NCBI GenBank assembly: GCA_025062175.1
Contig: JANXAX010000134.1
Location: forward strand, 1-7,047
Length of the DNA: 7,047 nucleotides
Source: Anaerolineae bacterium
Lineage (GTDB): Bacteria > Chloroflexota > Anaerolineae > 4572-78 > NAK82
Direction of reading: 5' to 3'
Positions 6,164 through 7,047 of this stretch are shown in pieces. The notes beneath the pieces are model-generated. The model was given only the letters and a program-made list of their open reading frames with translations. It did not search any database and was not told the DNA's origin. Both the position numbers and the translations under genes were made by a program. Each line of letters opens with the position of its first letter. The first letter of the stretch is position 1.

Positions 6164-6198
6164 TGTCAAGCCCTCTCGGCTCTCCAGGAAGTGGAACA

Positions 6199-6840
6199 TC
6201 ATTGTCCATATTCGGTGGCATAACGCTGGCGCAGTTTGCGCACCAGCTCGTCGGGGATGACCTCCGGTTCGCCTAATTGCTTGGCAATCCACACAGTGTG
6301 CGCAACGTCTTCGACCATCACCGCCGCCTTGACGGCGGCCTCCGGGGTCGGCCCGACGGTGAAGACCCCGTGATTCCTGAGCAGGACCGCAGGCGATGAG
6401 CCAATTGTCTCCACCACAACGCGGCCGATCTCCTCACCGCCAATGAGGGCAAAACCGCCACATGGGATAGGGCCGCCGAACTCATCGGCGATGGCGGTCA
6501 GATAGACCGGAATCGGTTGACCCACCGCGGCGAAAGCTGTGGCATAGGGCGAGTGGGTATGCACGATCCCAAACACATCTGGTCGGTGGCGGTAGATGTA
6601 GAGGTGCGAGGCTGTGTCGGAAGAGTATTTCAGATTGCCCTCGATCACCTTCCCATCCAGGTCTACGACAACCATATGCTCCGGGCGTAGGTCTTCGTAG
6701 CGTACGCCGCTGGGCTTGATCACAACGTAACCGGTCTCTGGATCGCGCCCGCTCACATTGCCACTAGTCCAGGTCACCAAGCGATATTTGGGCAGCTCTA
6801 AATGCAAACGCCAGATCTCTTCACGCAATTGTTCCAGCAT
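6199..6840 (-). CDS. Class II aldolase / L-ribulose-5-phosphate 4-epimerase family enzyme (AraD-like)
   Basis: 213 residues from ATG 6840, which has AAGGAG about 10 bases upstream. The fold's active-site parts are all present: phosphate-binding TSGNVSGR (25-32) and SSDT (73-76) with Asp75, the zinc pair HTHS (94-97, His94 and His96), Asp119 in IADEFGG, the third zinc histidine His157 in LLRNHGVF, and a C-terminal Tyr211 in YGQ, as in L-ribulose-5-phosphate 4-epimerase. The set of Asp75, Asp119 and Tyr211 favours an epimerase (L-ribulose-5-P to D-xylulose-5-P, L-arabinose or L-ascorbate type pathways) over fuculose-1-P aldolase, but substrate is not proven. It lies 61 bases after a UroD-family gene, probably in the same operon. 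The frame stays open upstream to 6996, but that part overlaps the UroD tail in another frame and reads as low-complexity sequence, so it is not used. Confidence 0.92.
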   Translation of the reverse strand: MLEQLREEIWRLHLELPKYRLVTWTSGNVSGRDPETGYVVIKPSGVRYEDLRPEHMVVVDLDGKVIEGNLKYSSDTASHLYIYRHRPDVFGIVHTHSPYATAFAAVGQPIPVYLTAIADEFGGPIPCGGFALIGGEEIGRVVVETIGSSPAVLLRNHGVFTVGPTPEAAVKAAVMVEDVAHTVWIAKQLGEPEVIPDELVRKLRQRYATEYGQ

Positions 6841-6879
6841 TGTGCTCTCACTCCTTCTCTCTGAATCACCCGAGGAGAA

Positions 6880-6914
6880 GCGTGCCGGACACCTCACGGG
6901 TTTAACCGGCACGC
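6880..6914 (-). repeat. Perfect 9-base inverted repeat between the UroD-like and AraD-like genes
   Basis: Arms GCGTGCCGG (6880-6888) and CCGGCACGC (6906-6914) flank 17 bases. One arm lies in the last codons of the UroD-like gene, and its stop codon (6902-6904) is in the loop. No T-run follows on the minus strand, so it is not a canonical terminator. It may be an mRNA hairpin that tunes or protects the transcript, or a partial attenuator. Confidence 0.55.
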
Positions 6915-7047
6915 ACGGCCTCGATGAAAGCCACCATATTCTCCACCGGAACGTCGGAGGGGATGTGATGCGAGGGAGCGATGATAAAACCACCACCTCG
7001 CCCGATCTCGTCCATCAGGCGCCGTGCTTCATCACGGATCTGCTGAG
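6902..7047 (-). CDS. Uroporphyrinogen decarboxylase (UroD/MtaA/CmuA)-family protein, C-terminal fragment
   Basis: Only the last 47 codons are in the window; the gene continues beyond the right edge. The visible end reads QQIRDEARRLMDEIGRGGGF, then IIAPSHHIPSDVPVENMVAF, closing at TAA. The GGGF-hydrophobic-APSHxI-x-D-VPxEN pattern is the characteristic C-terminus of UroD-fold proteins, where the first strand and following loop close the TIM barrel. In haem synthesis the enzyme decarboxylates uroporphyrinogen III. Many paralogues outside hem operons are methyltransferase-like or of unknown role and sit with catabolic genes. The AraD-like neighbour points to such a paralogue rather than to haem synthesis, but with the catalytic N-terminus missing this stays inference. 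Confidence 0.82.
   Translation of the reverse strand, partial: QQIRDEARRLMDEIGRGGGFIIAPSHHIPSDVPVENMVAFIEAVRAG

Noticed and set aside
6164..6169. Exact TTGACA upstream of the deoxynucleoside kinase as a -35 element
   Set aside because: No hexamer resembling TATAAT lies 16-18 bases downstream; a weaker alternative is listed instead.
6841..6996. In-frame N-terminal extension of the AraD-like protein by 52 residues
   Set aside because: It overlaps the UroD-like tail in a different frame and reads as Arg/Ser/Pro-rich noise. ATG 6840 has a good ribosome site and matches the family's N-terminus.
1..7047. CRISPR array, tRNA/rRNA genes, insertion sequences or defence genes
   Set aside because: No regularly spaced direct repeats, tRNA-like cloverleaf, transposase motifs or terminal inverted repeats were seen on either strand.

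Overview
The window is a piece of a bacterial chromosome of moderately high GC (about 57-60% by eye). Every confident gene lies on the minus strand, so transcription runs from right to left. The gene mix is a stand-alone bacterial deoxynucleoside kinase, a rifampin-phosphotransferase-like dikinase, an IscR/Rrf2 regulator, and a UroD-family protein next to an AraD-type epimerase/aldolase. This would fit a member of the Chloroflexota (Anaerolineae/Caldilineae-like), but that placement is an impression from gene content and motif flavour, not a demonstrated result.

In transcription order: (1) 7047-6902 is the C-terminal tail of a uroporphyrinogen-decarboxylase-family protein. After 61 bases, holding a 9-bp inverted repeat, comes a class II aldolase / L-ribulose-5-phosphate 4-epimerase-type enzyme (6840-6199). 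Together they look like part of a sugar or small-molecule catabolic operon. (2) After a 92-base gap with weak promoter-like sequence come a deoxynucleoside kinase (6106-5468) and ribonuclease III (5468-4749). They are joined by a TGATG stop/start overlap, pairing nucleotide salvage with dsRNA processing. (3) A 231-base, less GC-rich spacer (4518-4748) follows. It holds a good sigma70-type promoter firing leftward, a small palindrome just downstream of the expected transcription start, and a possible small plus-strand ORF of foreign-looking composition. (4) The promoter leads into a tightly coupled two-gene unit: a class III PLP aminotransferase (4517-3228) and a 926-residue dikinase-like phosphotransferase (3225-445). 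The latter has an N-terminal ATP-grasp domain and a C-terminal phosphohistidine domain, but no PEP/pyruvate barrel. (5) Downstream, a 137-base spacer with two possible promoters and a strong dyad precedes an Rrf2-family regulator with IscR-like cysteines, cut by the left window edge.

The most interesting part is the aminotransferase/dikinase pair. The dikinase has the domain order of rifampin phosphotransferases rather than of PEP synthase, so it probably phosphorylates a small molecule other than pyruvate. Its overlap with an aminotransferase suggests that both act on one substrate or pathway. The substrate cannot be read from sequence.
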